From Zoogloeaceae bacterium (lineage in GTDB: Bacteria; Pseudomonadota; Gammaproteobacteria; Burkholderiales; Rhodocyclaceae), in contig JACKMC010000001.1 in NCBI GenBank assembly GCA_024235595.1, forward strand, positions 496,001 to 560,000: a stretch of 64,000 nucleotides of DNA, read 5' to 3'. Under the pieces are notes generated by a model that was not told the origin of the DNA, did not search any database, and saw only the letters and a list, made by a program, of their open reading frames with translations. Below, one piece after another: positions 1 to 8,125 of the stretch (the stretch's first letter is position 1; each line of letters starts with the position of its first letter). A program made the position numbers and the translations under genes.

Positions 1-305
1 CCGCCTGCCCGACCTGCGGCGGCCTGATGCGTCCGAACGTGGTGCTGTTCGGCGAGGAGCTGCCTGCCTCGGCGCTGCTGCGCCTCGAGCATGCGCTGGA
101 GGCGGGTTTCGATCTGGTGTTCTCGGTCGGCACCACCAGCGTCTTCCCCTACATCGCCGCGCCGGTCTACTGGGCGCGCCGCGTGGGGGTGCCGACGGTG
201 GAGATCAACCCGGGCGAGAGCAAGGTCAGCGGGATCGTCGATTTCCGCATCCGTGCAGCGGCGGCCCAAGTGCTGCCCGCGCTGCTTGTTCGCTGCAGTG
301 GCTAG
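1..305 (+). CDS. NAD-dependent protein deacylase (Sir2 family), 3' end only
   Basis: The reading frame is open from the first full codon (position 3) to TAG at 303-305, so only about the last 100 residues are present and the start lies outside the window. The first visible residues contain a CPTC pair, the second Cys-x2-Cys half of the sirtuin zinc ribbon. It is followed by RPNVVLFGE, GTTSVFPYIA and EINPGES, the typical end of the Rossmann NAD-binding domain of bacterial CobB/Sir2 proteins. The family removes acyl groups from lysines in the cytoplasm using NAD. The gene converges on the HAD-GT20 gene, whose stop begins at the next base. The catalytic His is upstream and cannot be checked. Confidence 0.88.
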   Translation, partial: ACPTCGGLMRPNVVLFGEELPASALLRLEHALEAGFDLVFSVGTTSVFPYIAAPVYWARRVGVPTVEINPGESKVSGIVDFRIRAAAAQVLPALLVRCSG

Positions 306-2612
306 CTAGCCCGCGCTCGTTTCCGAGGACTGCGGCATGATGCTGGCGCCGTTGACGTCGTCCGCGGCGTGTTCGCGCGCCTTTTCTGCGGATTCGACCA
401 AGGCCTTGAGAAAACCGTCGGCCCAGTGTTGCAGGTCGTTGCTGCAGACGATATCGAACTGCTCGCGCAGCCGGGCCCTGGCCTCGTTGCGATGCACCGT
501 GGTGGCGTAGTAGCACTTGTCGCGCAGATCCTTCGGGTCATGCGGATTGGTGAGGATGGCCCCGTGCAGCTCGGCTGCGGCACCCGCGAACTCCGACAGA
601 ACGAGCACGCCGCTGCCTTCGGTCATGCCCTGGGTGGCGACATACTCCTTGCAGACGAGGTTGAGACCGTCGCGCAGCGGGGTGATCCACATCACGTCCG
701 CCATCGCGTAGTAGGCCACCACCTCGTCGAAGGGGAAGGCGCGGAAAAAGAACTGCACCGGCGTCCAGCCGACCTGCGAGTAGCGACCGTTGATGCGTCC
801 GACCGCCTGCTCGATCTGGGTCTGGAGGGTGCGGTAGATGGTCATCTCGCGGGCCGCGGGAACGCAGATGGTGACCAGCGTGACCCTGCCCTGGAGCTCG
901 GGATATTCCGCCAGTAGCTGCTCGAATGCCTCCAGTTTCTCGAGCGTGCCCTTGGTGTAGTCGAGCCGTTCCACCGAGAGGATCATGCGCTTGCCCTTGA
1001 GTTCGTCGCGCAGCGCGGCCATGCGACGCGTCGTTTCCGGCTGCGCCAGCGCGGACTTCACGCGCTCCACGTCGAGGCCCACCGGATGCGCGCCGAGGCC
1101 GATGCGCCGTCCATGCACCTCGATTGCGGTGGTCATCTCCTCGAGCCCGACCGCGCAGCCATAGGTTCGGAAGGTGGGGGCGCAGTTCTTCGTCTCGAGC
1201 ACCTTGACCGAAGCCACGCCGCGCGCCACGTCGACGAAGTTCTCGGCCTGGCGGGGGATATGGAAGCCCACGTAGTCGCATTGCAGCAGGCTGCCCACGA
1301 TCTCGCGCCGCCAGGGCAGCACGTTGAAGACGTCGGCGGAAGGGAAGTAGGTGTGGTGGAAGAAACCGATCACCAGGTCGGGGCGGAACTCGCGCAGGTA
1401 GGCCGGCACCATCCACAGGTTGTAGTCGTGAATCCAGACGGTTGCGCCTTCGGCCGCCTCGGCGGCGGTGCGCTCGGCGAACAGGCGGTTGACCTTGAGG
1501 TAGACCTCCCAGTCGTCCTCGCGGAAGCGTGCCCGCTCCCAGAAAGTGTGCAGCGTCGGCCAGAAGGCTTCCTTGGAGAAGCGCTTGTAGAAGATGTCGA
1601 CGTCCTGCTTGGAGAGCGGCACCCGTGCGCAGGTCAGCTCCGGGTACTTGCGTGGTTCAACGCGGGTGTGGGTCTCGAACTCGCCGCGCTTGGGTTCGTG
1701 CACCGACCATGCCACCCAGGAGCCCTTGCGGCCGCCGCCGAAGAATGACAGCAGGGTGGGCAGGATGCCGTTGGGCGAGCCATGGCGGCGGCGGATCAGC
1801 TTGCCGTCCTCGTAGGCCTCCTCGTAGGGCAGGCGGTGGTACACCATTACCAGCTCCGACTTGCCGGTCTGGTTGAGCGAGCGGCTGGCCGCGGCGAGTC
1901 CCGCCTCGCCGATGAAGTTGAAATGGACGATCGCTTCGAGAATGCCGCCGCAGCCGGTGTGGCGGGCGTGGAAGGCGCGGACCCGGTCGCGCGTCGCCTC
2001 CAGCAGCGCAAGCTCGGATTCCCCCACGCAGACACCCTTGAAGCCGGCTTCGTACATCGAAAGGTCGTTGAGGGTGTCGCCCGCCACCAGCACATCGTCG
2101 GGCGAGATGGCCAGCACATCCACGAGCCTGCGCAGGGTGCTGCCCTTGTTGGTGCCCGGGGGCAGGATGTCGAGGTAGCGGTCGGCCGAATAGAGCACGT
2201 CGCAGCCGATCGCGGCGGCAACTTCGGAGACGCCCGGCGGGATTTCGCCAGGGGCGCAGAAATACGAGCAGCGGCGCTGCTGGGGCACATCCTGGCGCTC
2301 GAGGCCCGGAAACGCTGCCATCGCCTCGACCACCGCACGCTCGCCGGGCCACAGCTTGTCGATGTCGTGCTGGATCGGCTGCACCGGTTGCAGGGTGGTG
2401 CCGTCCACCACCGTCGCGCCGACATCGCAGATGATGAAGTCGGGCGTTGGAATGGTGGGGTCGGTGAGCAGCGGCATCACGACTTCGAGGCCGCGGCCGG
2501 TGACGAACACCAGCTTGATGTCGCTGTGGTCGGCAATGAGCTGATAGAGCTGGTTGCGAGCATCGGGGTCTCCGGCGAGAAAAGTGCCGTCAAGATCGGT
2601 TGCAATCAGCAT
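306..2612 (-). CDS. ggpPS: HAD phosphatase-GT20 glycosyltransferase fusion, probable glucosylglycerol-phosphate synthase/phosphatase
   Basis: The protein has 768 residues in two domains. Residues 1-245 are a HAD-IIB phosphatase with DLDGT at 6-10, VTGR at 37-40, the K156 region (NKGSTL) and GDTLND at 178-183. Residues from about 253 are a family 20 glycosyltransferase, with HDYN, SVERLDYTKG, GRINGRYSQVGWTP and TPLRDGLNLVCKEYVA, all close to OtsA. The phosphatase-first order is the reverse of classical TPS-TPP fusions. It matches the bifunctional GgpPS enzymes described from Stenotrophomonas and Azotobacter, which make glucosylglycerol from ADP-glucose and glycerol 3-phosphate. A trehalose-phosphate synthase fused to a phosphatase is the alternative. 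The ATG at 2612 directly precedes the DxD motif. An MFS carrier lies 67 bases upstream on the same strand and may be co-transcribed. Confidence 0.8.
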   Translation of the reverse strand: MLIATDLDGTFLAGDPDARNQLYQLIADHSDIKLVFVTGRGLEVVMPLLTDPTIPTPDFIICDVGATVVDGTTLQPVQPIQHDIDKLWPGERAVVEAMAAFPGLERQDVPQQRRCSYFCAPGEIPPGVSEVAAAIGCDVLYSADRYLDILPPGTNKGSTLRRLVDVLAISPDDVLVAGDTLNDLSMYEAGFKGVCVGESELALLEATRDRVRAFHARHTGCGGILEAIVHFNFIGEAGLAAASRSLNQTGKSELVMVYHRLPYEEAYEDGKLIRRRHGSPNGILPTLLSFFGGGRKGSWVAWSVHEPKRGEFETHTRVEPRKYPELTCARVPLSKQDVDIFYKRFSKEAFWPTLHTFWERARFREDDWEVYLKVNRLFAERTAAEAAEGATVWIHDYNLWMVPAYLREFRPDLVIGFFHHTYFPSADVFNVLPWRREIVGSLLQCDYVGFHIPRQAENFVDVARGVASVKVLETKNCAPTFRTYGCAVGLEEMTTAIEVHGRRIGLGAHPVGLDVERVKSALAQPETTRRMAALRDELKGKRMILSVERLDYTKGTLEKLEAFEQLLAEYPELQGRVTLVTICVPAAREMTIYRTLQTQIEQAVGRINGRYSQVGWTPVQFFFRAFPFDEVVAYYAMADVMWITPLRDGLNLVCKEYVATQGMTEGSGVLVLSEFAGAAAELHGAILTNPHDPKDLRDKCYYATTVHRNEARARLREQFDIVCSNDLQHWADGFLKALVESAEKAREHAADDVNGASIMPQSSETSAG

Positions 2613-2679
2613 GTGCGTTCTCCTGTTTTCTCTTCTGATTCTACATAGACGTCGACCGCTGTCGACGAAAGCGATTCTT

Positions 2680-3933
2680 TCAGCCTCGCTTGCCGGCCGG
2701 TGCGTCGCTCGGGGGCGGGGCGTTGGCGGGCATCATCTCGAGCACCGTGGTGGAGGTGCGCAGCATCGGCATGAAATGCCCCGGTTCCGAAATCTCGGGC
2801 TCGCTGTGACGCAGGCTGGCGAAGGCGGCGAGCGCCAGCAGCAACTGCATCGCCGCAAAATGCAGCGGCAGCGCCTGCGGGCCGATCCAGTCCATCATCA
2901 GCCCCGCGGCCAGCGGCCCGATCGCCGCGCCCACACCATGCACCAGCAGCAGGCCGCTGGAGCCGGTGAGCAGGTCGTCGGCCGCCAGATGATCGACCAG
3001 CAAGGCGACCGCGATCGGGTAAATCGCGAAGGCCAGCCCGCCGTAGATCGCGACCGCGCCGATCGCCCAATAGCCGGCGAACGAGGACGCCGCCAGCAAA
3101 CCCGCGGCCAGCGCCGCGGCGAGTGCCACCACGGCCAGCGCGAGGCGTCGGTCGCGCTGGTCGGAAAATGCGCCCAGCGGCCATTGCAGCAGGGCGCCGC
3201 CGAGGATCGCCGCGCTCATGAACAGGGCCACGCCGTCGTCGGCAAGACCGATCCGTCCCGCATACACTGCGCCCATGCCCCAGAAGGCGCCCATCGCGAG
3301 GCCGGACAGCAATCCGCCGGCGACCGCGAGCGGCGCGGCTCGCATCAACAGCCGGAGTGAAAAATGGGCCGCCTTGCCCGGCTCCGGCTGGACCAGGCGG
3401 GTGGCGCTGACCGGCATCACCGCCAGGCAGACCAGCACTGCGGAGACCGCGAACAGCGTGAAGGCGGTCGCTTCGTCGAGCCGCAGCAACTGCTGCGCCA
3501 GCGCCAGCGCGCCCAGGTTGACCATCATGTAGATGGCGAAAATCCGGCCGCGCTGCTCGCGTGGCGCCTGGCTGTTGAGCCAGCTTTCGATGATCGTGTA
3601 GAGCGCCACCAGGGCGGTACCGGTGAGCACCCGCAGCGCGATCCACGCCGTGGGCGTCACCACCAGGCCATAGAGCAGCGTCGCGGCGGCGGTGCCGGCG
3701 GCGAAGAAGGCGAAGGCGCGCACATGGCCGATGCGCCGGATCATCGGAGGAGCGATGAAGGAGCCGGCCAGAAAGCCGGCGAAATAGCCCGAGCCGATGA
3801 GTCCCAGGAAGATGTCGCTGAATCCTTCCGCGCTCCCGCGCACCGCCAGCAGGGTGCCGAGAAGCCCGCTGCCCAGCAGAAGCAGGGCGACGCCGGTGAG
3901 CAGCGCAGTAATCGGGAACAGGTGCTTGATCAT
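2680..3933 (-). CDS. MFS transporter (YcaD-like)
   Basis: This is a 417-residue inner-membrane carrier with about 12 hydrophobic segments and typical major facilitator features. A GSGYFAGFLAG stretch comes early, followed by a short basic loop (IRRIGHVRA), then ESWLN and REQRGRIFAIYMM, which recall the YcaD group. The substrate is not evident. I chose the ATG at 3933 because GGAAG stands eight bases before it and MIKHLFPITALLTG starts the first membrane helix. The frame can be extended to 4131, but that N-terminus is not membrane-like and would run across the candidate promoter at 4077-4105. The tail is hydrophilic (APPPSDAPAGKRG). The gene precedes the GgpPS-like gene on the same strand, but a role in osmolyte transport is only a guess. 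Confidence 0.85.
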   Translation of the reverse strand: MIKHLFPITALLTGVALLLLGSGLLGTLLAVRGSAEGFSDIFLGLIGSGYFAGFLAGSFIAPPMIRRIGHVRAFAFFAAGTAAATLLYGLVVTPTAWIALRVLTGTALVALYTIIESWLNSQAPREQRGRIFAIYMMVNLGALALAQQLLRLDEATAFTLFAVSAVLVCLAVMPVSATRLVQPEPGKAAHFSLRLLMRAAPLAVAGGLLSGLAMGAFWGMGAVYAGRIGLADDGVALFMSAAILGGALLQWPLGAFSDQRDRRLALAVVALAAALAAGLLAASSFAGYWAIGAVAIYGGLAFAIYPIAVALLVDHLAADDLLTGSSGLLLVHGVGAAIGPLAAGLMMDWIGPQALPLHFAAMQLLLALAAFASLRHSEPEISEPGHFMPMLRTSTTVLEMMPANAPPPSDAPAGKRG

Positions 3934-4076
3934 GACGATGGCTTCCAGGCGGGCGCTGCGGGACGACGGTGGTGCGATGCGTCGTGGCGCTTGAGGCTGC
4001 GGTGCAACGATGGGGTGGCGGAACAGTGTCCTGGTGCACAGTGCAGCGGGCCGGAAAGTCTGAATAGTTTTGTGCA

Positions 4077-4105
4077 AATATAAAGCATCGAATGCTGCGA
4101 TGCAA
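4077..4105 (-). promoter_or_regulatory. Candidate sigma70 promoter with inverted repeat, upstream of the MFS gene
   Basis: On the minus strand, TTGCAT (4105-4100) and TATATT (4082-4077) are separated by 17 bases, in an A/T-rich patch inside GC-rich DNA. The inverted repeat GCATCG...CGATGC (4085-4090 and 4098-4103, loop of seven) lies within this promoter and could be an operator. The MFS start codon is about 140 bases downstream. It is predicted from base pattern only. The divergent SNF2 gene starts at 4183. Confidence 0.35.
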
Positions 4106-4182
4106 AAATAATCGCCCTCCAAGCTGCCCAAGTCGTCCTGCAGCCGATAGAATTCCTGCTCTTCCGCCCTAAACTGTCCGCC

Positions 4183-7100
4183 GTGGAACTCGACCGCCTG
4201 CTGGCCCAGCTCGATGAAACCGGCCTCGCCGAGTTTTTCTCAGTCAATGCACTGGCGCGGGCGCGTGGCTACGTCGGCCGGGTGAGGGAGCTCGAGGGCA
4301 CCGCCAACATCCTGCAGGCCCAGGTCCAGGGCAGCGAGCGCCGCCCCTACAAGGTCTGGGTTCGCATCGAGCGTCGGGAGTTCCTGGGTCAGCGCTCGAT
4401 CGATCTTGCCACCCGTTGTACCTGCCCGGTAGGCAACCGCTGCAAGCATGCCGCGGCGCTGATTCTTGCCGCGCGGCGGGAGGGAGCCATCGTCGACAAG
4501 CCGCGGGCCGAGATCCTGGCCTGGGCCCGCGGCCTTCGGCAGCGGCTCGACGGGGCGCTCAAGGCGCCGCGCAAGAGCCCGGTGCGCGATGGCATCGTCT
4601 ACCTTTTTCGCGCCCGGCCGGGAGGCGACGATGTCGAGCTGGCGCTCGCCAAGGCGCGCTTCGGCGACGACGGGGGCATCGCCGGCGGCATGGCCGAATG
4701 GACCGCCTACGAGCAGGCCTTGCTCAAGCCACCGTCCTTCGTGCAGGAGCAGGATCTGCGCATCCTCCGCCTGCTGCGCCAACTGGTGCGGCGCAATGGC
4801 CTGTATGCATGGCCGGTCTTGCGTGGCGAGGAGGGCTATGCGCTGTTCGAATGCGCGCTCGAATCCGGCCGCGCTTGGCTCGACCCCGCCCGCGGCGAGC
4901 CGCCGCTGCGCCTTCATGCCGCGGCTCGCCGCCCGGCGCGACTGGTGTGGGCCGCAATGGGCAGCGGTACGCGGCCGCGAGTGATCGCCTCGCCACCCGC
5001 CGCCATCGTCGCCCGCAGCCTGCCGCTGACCTATTTCGATGCCGCCAGCGGCGAGGCCGGAGCGCTTGACATCGACGAGCCGCTGCTGGTTGCGGAGCTG
5101 CTTGCGCTGCCGCCGCTGGCGGGCAGCGAATTGCCGCTGGTGGCCGCGGCGATGGCCGAAGTGGACGACCGCCTGCCCTTGCCGACCGGCGCCGAGCAGG
5201 CCAGCCTGCCGCTGCTCGAGGCGAGGCTCGAACCCATGATGCGGCTCGAAAGCCTGCCCTGCTGGAGCTGGCGGGCCCATCGCGGCTATGCGCCGAATTT
5301 CGGCGGACCCTACCTGCAGTACGACTGCGCCGAAGCCGTGTTCGGATACGGCGAGGTCTCGTTCGCGCCCGGCTCCACCGAGACCATCGCGACCCTTGCG
5401 GACGGCCGCAATGTGCGGGTCAAGCGTGACAGCGCTGCCGAGGATGCCGCCTGGCGCAGCTTCCTCAAGGCGGGCTTCAAACCGCTGAAGAGCGGCTGGC
5501 TGGGCACCGTCGAGCCGCTCCCCGAGGGCCGCTACGGACTCGAAGCGGAAGCGTCCTGGGTGCGCTTTTTCGCCGATGCGGCGCCGGCCCTCAAGGCGGC
5601 CGGCTGGCGCATCGAGGCCACGGATTTCCGCCACCGGACGCTCTCGCCCGAGGCCTGGCTGGTGAATGTCGAGGAGGGCGAGGCCGGTTGGCTCGAAGTC
5701 GGCCTCGGCGTGGAGGTCGACGGCCAGCGGGTGGATCTCGCGCCGCTGCTGCACGAGCTTTTCCGCCAGGACCGGCGCTGGCTCGATCCCGCGGCGCTGG
5801 CTGCCATCGACGAGGGCGAGTCGGTGGTGGTGGTGAGTCCGGAGGGTGAGCGCATTGCGCTGCCGGTAGCCAGGATCAAGCCGCTCGCCAGCACCCTCAT
5901 CGATCTCTTCGACCGTCCCGGCGAGCTGCGCCTCTCGGGCCTTGACGCGGATCGCCTCGGCGAGGCGCTGGAAGGCGACTGGCGGGCCGAGGGGATGGAG
6001 ACGCTGGAGGCGTGGCGCGAGCGTCTGCAGGGCATCGGTCGGGTGGCCAAGGTACGCGCGCCTGCAGGGCTCGGCATCAAGTTGCGGCCATACCAGCGCG
6101 AAGGGCTTGCCTGGCTGCAGTACCTGCGCGCGAATTCACTGGGCGGCATTCTCGCCGACGACATGGGCCTCGGCAAGACCGCCCAGGCCCTCGCCCACCT
6201 GCTCCTGGAGAAGCGCGCCGGGCGCCTCGACAAGCCCGCGCTGGTGGTGCTGCCGACCTCCCTGGTGTTCAACTGGCAGCAGGAGGCGGCGCGCCACGCG
6301 CCCGCCCTCAAGGTGCTGAGCCTGCGTGGCAGCGATCGCCAGGCGCAGTTCGAGCGCATCCCCGGGCACGACGTGTGCCTTACCACCTATCCGCTGTTGT
6401 GGCGCGATCGAGAGGCGCTGGCCGCCCATCACTACCACTACCTGATCCTCGATGAAGCGCAGACCGTCAAGAACGCCGCCAGCCAGGCCGCCAAGGTGGT
6501 GCGCACCCTCGACGCCCGTCATCGCCTGTGCCTTACCGGCACGCCGCTCGAGAACCACCTCGGCGAACTGTGGGCCTTGTTCGATTTCCTGTTGCCGGGA
6601 TTCCTCGGCGATCGCAAGGATTTCGCCTCGCGCTGGCGGACCCCGATCGAAAAGCACGGCGATGTCGGCCGGCGCGAGCTGCTGGCGCGACGCGTCGCGC
6701 CCTTCATCCTGCGTCGCCGCAAGGACCAGGTGGCGCAGGATCTGCCGGCCAAGTCGGTGGTGCTGCGCAGCGTGGAGCTCGAAGGCCGCCAGCGCGACCT
6801 CTACGAGACCGTGCGCGCCAGCATGGACCAGCGGGTGCGCGACGAAGTGGCGGCGCGCGGATTCGCCCGCAGCCAGATCGTGATCCTCGACGCGCTGCTC
6901 AAGTTGCGCCAGGTGTGCTGTGATCCGCGCCTGCTGCCGGGCGAGCGGGGCGCGCGCGTGAAGGAAGGCGCCAAGCTCGATCTGCTCATGAACATCCTGC
7001 CCGAGATGGTGGACGAAGGGCGGCGAATCCTGGTGTTTTCGCAGTTCACCGGGATGCTCGCGCTGATCGCCGAAGCACTCGACGCACGTGGCATCGCCTA

Positions 7101-7515
7101 TCTCGAACTCACCGGCGATACCGCGGATCGGGCCGAGCCGGTGCGGCGCTTCCAGGCCGGCGAGGTGCCGGTTTTCCTGGTCAGTCTCAAGGCCGGTGGG
7201 GTGGGCCTCAACCTCACCGCTGCCGACACCGTGATCCACTACGACCCGTGGTGGAACCCCGCGGCCGAGAACCAGGCCACCGACCGCGCGCATCGCATCG
7301 GCCAGGACAAGAAGGTGTTCGTCTACAAGCTGGTGGTGGCCGGCAGCATCGAGGAAAAGATCCTCGCGTTGCAAGAGAAGAAGGCTGCGCTCGCGGCAGG
7401 CATTCTCTCCGAAGATCGGCAGGGCGCGGTCAAGTTCGGCGAGGAGGATATTCGCAACCTGCTGGCGCCGCTGCCCGAGCCCGACGGTACGCGGCACGCC
7501 GCCACGGACGAGTAA
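4183..7515 (+). CDS. SWIM zinc finger / SNF2-family DEAD-box helicase
   Basis: The product has 1110 residues and starts at a GTG without a clear ribosome site. A SWIM zinc finger of pattern CxCx5CxH is formed by C79, C81, C87 and H89. A long middle region of unknown fold follows. The C-terminal half is an SNF2/HepA ATPase: GGILADDMGLGKT (Walker A, near residue 660), DEAQ (near 757), LTGTPLEN, and the helicase C domain with DRAHRIGQDKKV near 1033. Such proteins are nucleic-acid translocases that remodel DNA-protein or polymerase complexes in the cytoplasm. SWIM-SNF2 fusions are widespread in bacteria, but their target is not established. It stands alone, diverging from the MFS gene. Confidence 0.9.
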   Translation: MELDRLLAQLDETGLAEFFSVNALARARGYVGRVRELEGTANILQAQVQGSERRPYKVWVRIERREFLGQRSIDLATRCTCPVGNRCKHAAALILAARREGAIVDKPRAEILAWARGLRQRLDGALKAPRKSPVRDGIVYLFRARPGGDDVELALAKARFGDDGGIAGGMAEWTAYEQALLKPPSFVQEQDLRILRLLRQLVRRNGLYAWPVLRGEEGYALFECALESGRAWLDPARGEPPLRLHAAARRPARLVWAAMGSGTRPRVIASPPAAIVARSLPLTYFDAASGEAGALDIDEPLLVAELLALPPLAGSELPLVAAAMAEVDDRLPLPTGAEQASLPLLEARLEPMMRLESLPCWSWRAHRGYAPNFGGPYLQYDCAEAVFGYGEVSFAPGSTETIATLADGRNVRVKRDSAAEDAAWRSFLKAGFKPLKSGWLGTVEPLPEGRYGLEAEASWVRFFADAAPALKAAGWRIEATDFRHRTLSPEAWLVNVEEGEAGWLEVGLGVEVDGQRVDLAPLLHELFRQDRRWLDPAALAAIDEGESVVVVSPEGERIALPVARIKPLASTLIDLFDRPGELRLSGLDADRLGEALEGDWRAEGMETLEAWRERLQGIGRVAKVRAPAGLGIKLRPYQREGLAWLQYLRANSLGGILADDMGLGKTAQALAHLLLEKRAGRLDKPALVVLPTSLVFNWQQEAARHAPALKVLSLRGSDRQAQFERIPGHDVCLTTYPLLWRDREALAAHHYHYLILDEAQTVKNAASQAAKVVRTLDARHRLCLTGTPLENHLGELWALFDFLLPGFLGDRKDFASRWRTPIEKHGDVGRRELLARRVAPFILRRRKDQVAQDLPAKSVVLRSVELEGRQRDLYETVRASMDQRVRDEVAARGFARSQIVILDALLKLRQVCCDPRLLPGERGARVKEGAKLDLLMNILPEMVDEGRRILVFSQFTGMLALIAEALDARGIAYLELTGDTADRAEPVRRFQAGEVPVFLVSLKAGGVGLNLTAADTVIHYDPWWNPAAENQATDRAHRIGQDKKVFVYKLVVAGSIEEKILALQEKKAALAAGILSEDRQGAVKFGEEDIRNLLAPLPEPDGTRHAATDE

Positions 7516-7561
7516 GCCGCGGCCGATATCCTGACGCCGCCCAACTGAAAAGGAGCTGCAC

Positions 7562-8068
7562 ATGATCCCCCATCGATTGCTTCGCCAGCATCACCTTGAC
7601 GCCCTCGACAACCTCCACGCCGCCGGCATGTTGACCGCCGACACCTTGCAGGGCTTGTCGGCCCTGTCGTTTCGTCATCTGCTGTCGCAGACCAGCGCCG
7701 GCCGCGATCAGGCACATGACCTCGTGAGCGGGCGCGCCGTCCAGATGGTCGATTTCGACAGTGCGCTGGGGGTAATGCGCGAGTCCATCGAGCTGCTCTC
7801 GAGTAGCTACGCACGCTGGATCGAGCTGGTCGAAGCCCAGCTTCAGCTCATGCGCCTGGGCGCCCACGAAGGGCTCGAGGACCTGCGTCGGTGGACGCCG
7901 CGCGAAGCCGAGCTCGCCCTCACGGCTGCCGGGCTGGCGGTCGATGCGGTTGAGTCCTCGGCCGAGCTGCTGGCCGATGCCAGCGTCGCGGCAAGCGGGC
8001 TGATCGAAGAACAGGCCACGGTGCCGGCAGGTCGCAGCAGCCGGCGCCGTGCCGCACCCGAGGCCTGA
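7562..8068 (+). CDS. Phasin-like protein (polyhydroxyalkanoate granule-associated)
   Basis: This is a 168-residue, mostly helical protein without a signal peptide or membrane helix. The region around residues 40-110 is amphipathic (LLSQTSAGRDQAHDLVSG, then SALGVMRESIELLSSSYARWIE), as in the phasin family that coats PHA granules in betaproteobacteria. The C-terminus is short and basic (RSSRRRAAPEA), which might contact DNA or polyphosphate. The start is supported by AAAAGGAG about nine bases upstream. The gene is a single unit 46 bases after the SNF2 gene and is closed by a strong terminator. The assignment rests on overall composition and helical pattern, not on a unique motif. Confidence 0.55.
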   Translation: MIPHRLLRQHHLDALDNLHAAGMLTADTLQGLSALSFRHLLSQTSAGRDQAHDLVSGRAVQMVDFDSALGVMRESIELLSSSYARWIELVEAQLQLMRLGAHEGLEDLRRWTPREAELALTAAGLAVDAVESSAELLADASVAASGLIEEQATVPAGRSSRRRAAPEA

Positions 8069-8075
8069 GCTGCGG

Positions 8076-8111
8076 AACGACCAAGGGGCCGTGTGCGGCC
8101 CCTTGGTCGTT
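8076..8111. terminator. Bidirectional intrinsic terminator
   Basis: A perfect 15-base-pair stem (8076-8090 paired with 8097-8111) encloses a six-base loop (8091-8096) between two convergent genes. The ends of the stem are A/T-containing (AACG...CGTT), and the core is GGGGCC/GGCCCC. It starts eight bases after the phasin-like stop codon and can serve both strands. Confidence 0.85.
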
Positions 8112-8125
8112 GCCATGGCAGTCGC

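Noticed and set aside
3934..4131. N-terminal extension of the MFS gene
   Set aside because: The extra residues are hydrophilic and the predicted promoter and inverted repeat lie inside them.
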